Made by a program: the position numbers and the translations under genes
Notes under the pieces: model-generated
The model's database searches: none
Seen by the model: only the letters and a program-made list of their open reading frames with translations
What the model was told of the DNA's origin: nothing
Shown: positions 63,825 through 64,000 of the stretch, one piece after another
How the letters are laid out: each line of letters begins with the position of its first letter
Position numbering within the stretch: position 1 is the stretch's first letter
Source: Vombatus ursinus
Taxonomy: Eukaryota; Chordata; Mammalia; Diprotodontia; Vombatidae
Direction: 5' to 3'
Assembly: GCF_900497805.2 (NCBI RefSeq)
Contig: NW_020948739.1
Location: 13,546,890 to 13,610,889, forward strand
DNA: 64,000 bases

Positions 63825-64000
63825 ACAACATCTGGAGCCATCTCTAGTCATCCTGTCTGTATCTTGCCACTGGACCCAGATGGCTCCAGCGGAGAGAATG
63901 AGGTTGGGGACTTTACACAGCCCTTTTTCACTTAAATCCAATTCACATGCAAGTCTTCACCTTCCTAATGTTTCTGGTCCTCTTCAAGAACAAAGGATAA
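63825..64000 (+). mobile_element. RTE-like LINE 3' tail, reaching the window end
   Basis: 'tctagtcatcctgtctgtat', 'ccactggacccagatggctc', 'ggtcctcttcaagaacaaag'. It stops at or just before its natural terminus. Confidence 0.85.

Noticed and set aside
1-64000. tRNA genes, suggested by many tRNA-like SINE heads
   Set aside because: All tRNA-like stretches are SINE heads attached to CORE or SINE1 bodies. No stand-alone cloverleaf was recognised.
1-64000. CRISPR array, operon, phage or other prokaryotic-type system
   Set aside because: The sequence is vertebrate nuclear DNA dominated by SINEs and LINEs. No regularly spaced repeats or clustered genes are present.

Overview
The window is gene-poor nuclear DNA from a marsupial. 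I see no intact protein-coding gene, no tRNA or rRNA gene and no CRISPR array. Every open frame over about 60 codons lies in a repeat, a microsatellite or unsupported sequence. The marsupial assignment rests on dense MAR1-type SINEs (tRNA head, CORE body, tail like the BovB/RTE 3' end), a shorter tRNA-derived SINE of the SINE1/WSINE1 kind, marsupial-type L1 3' ends, and much old L2/MIR and CR1(L3)/MIR3 material. I cannot tell an American from an Australian marsupial. No previously undescribed biological system is evident. The interest lies in insertion history.

Layout. 1-7 kb: MIR, MAR1, L2 and CR1 fragments with one foldback hAT element. 7.0-9.3 kb: an old L1 whose 5' part is inverted (twin priming), bounded by a 15-bp target duplication and later split by a younger, internally deleted L1 with its own 13-bp duplication. 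9.3-10.3 kb: a local ~142-bp duplication. 12-18 kb: SINEs, a hAT inside a MIR3, CR1 and a long CT tract. 18-21.4 kb: one L2 copy carrying three nested insertions (MAR1, L1, an RTE-like LINE). 21.5-25.7 kb: RTE-like tails, L1 pieces and a near full-length 7SL (SRP) RNA retropseudogene. 27.2-28.1 kb: a repeat-poor island.

29.6-30.4 kb: a MAR1 SINE split by a solo retroviral LTR that itself contains a piece of L2 reverse transcriptase sequence. 30.6-35.4 kb: L2, L1 and CR1 remnants. 35-44 kb: hAT copies, L1 and CR1 fragments, and two blocks of more than 1 kb that I cannot assign. 46-49 kb: a CR1 copy in antisense with recognisable reverse-transcriptase residues, interrupted by an mRNA-3'-end-like retrocopy and an unidentified ~1-kb block that holds a MAR1. 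49-54 kb: a SINE1 with a clean duplication inside a hAT inside an L2, a CT tract with a 10-N assembly gap, and a long antisense L2 with nested hAT, MIR and MAR1. 54-64 kb: L1 with L2 nested in L2, a second small retrocopy with a poly(A) signal and 11-bp duplication, a near-perfect 33-bp hairpin, and two copies of an unrecognised ~145-bp repeat.

The four CORE-type SINE/LINE relationships can be read here: MIR with the L2 tail, MIR3 with the CR1/L3 tail, MAR1 with a BovB/RTE-like tail, and SINE1 with L1-like target duplications. All family assignments come from reading motifs by eye. Edges of old copies are approximate, usually to within 10-30 bases.
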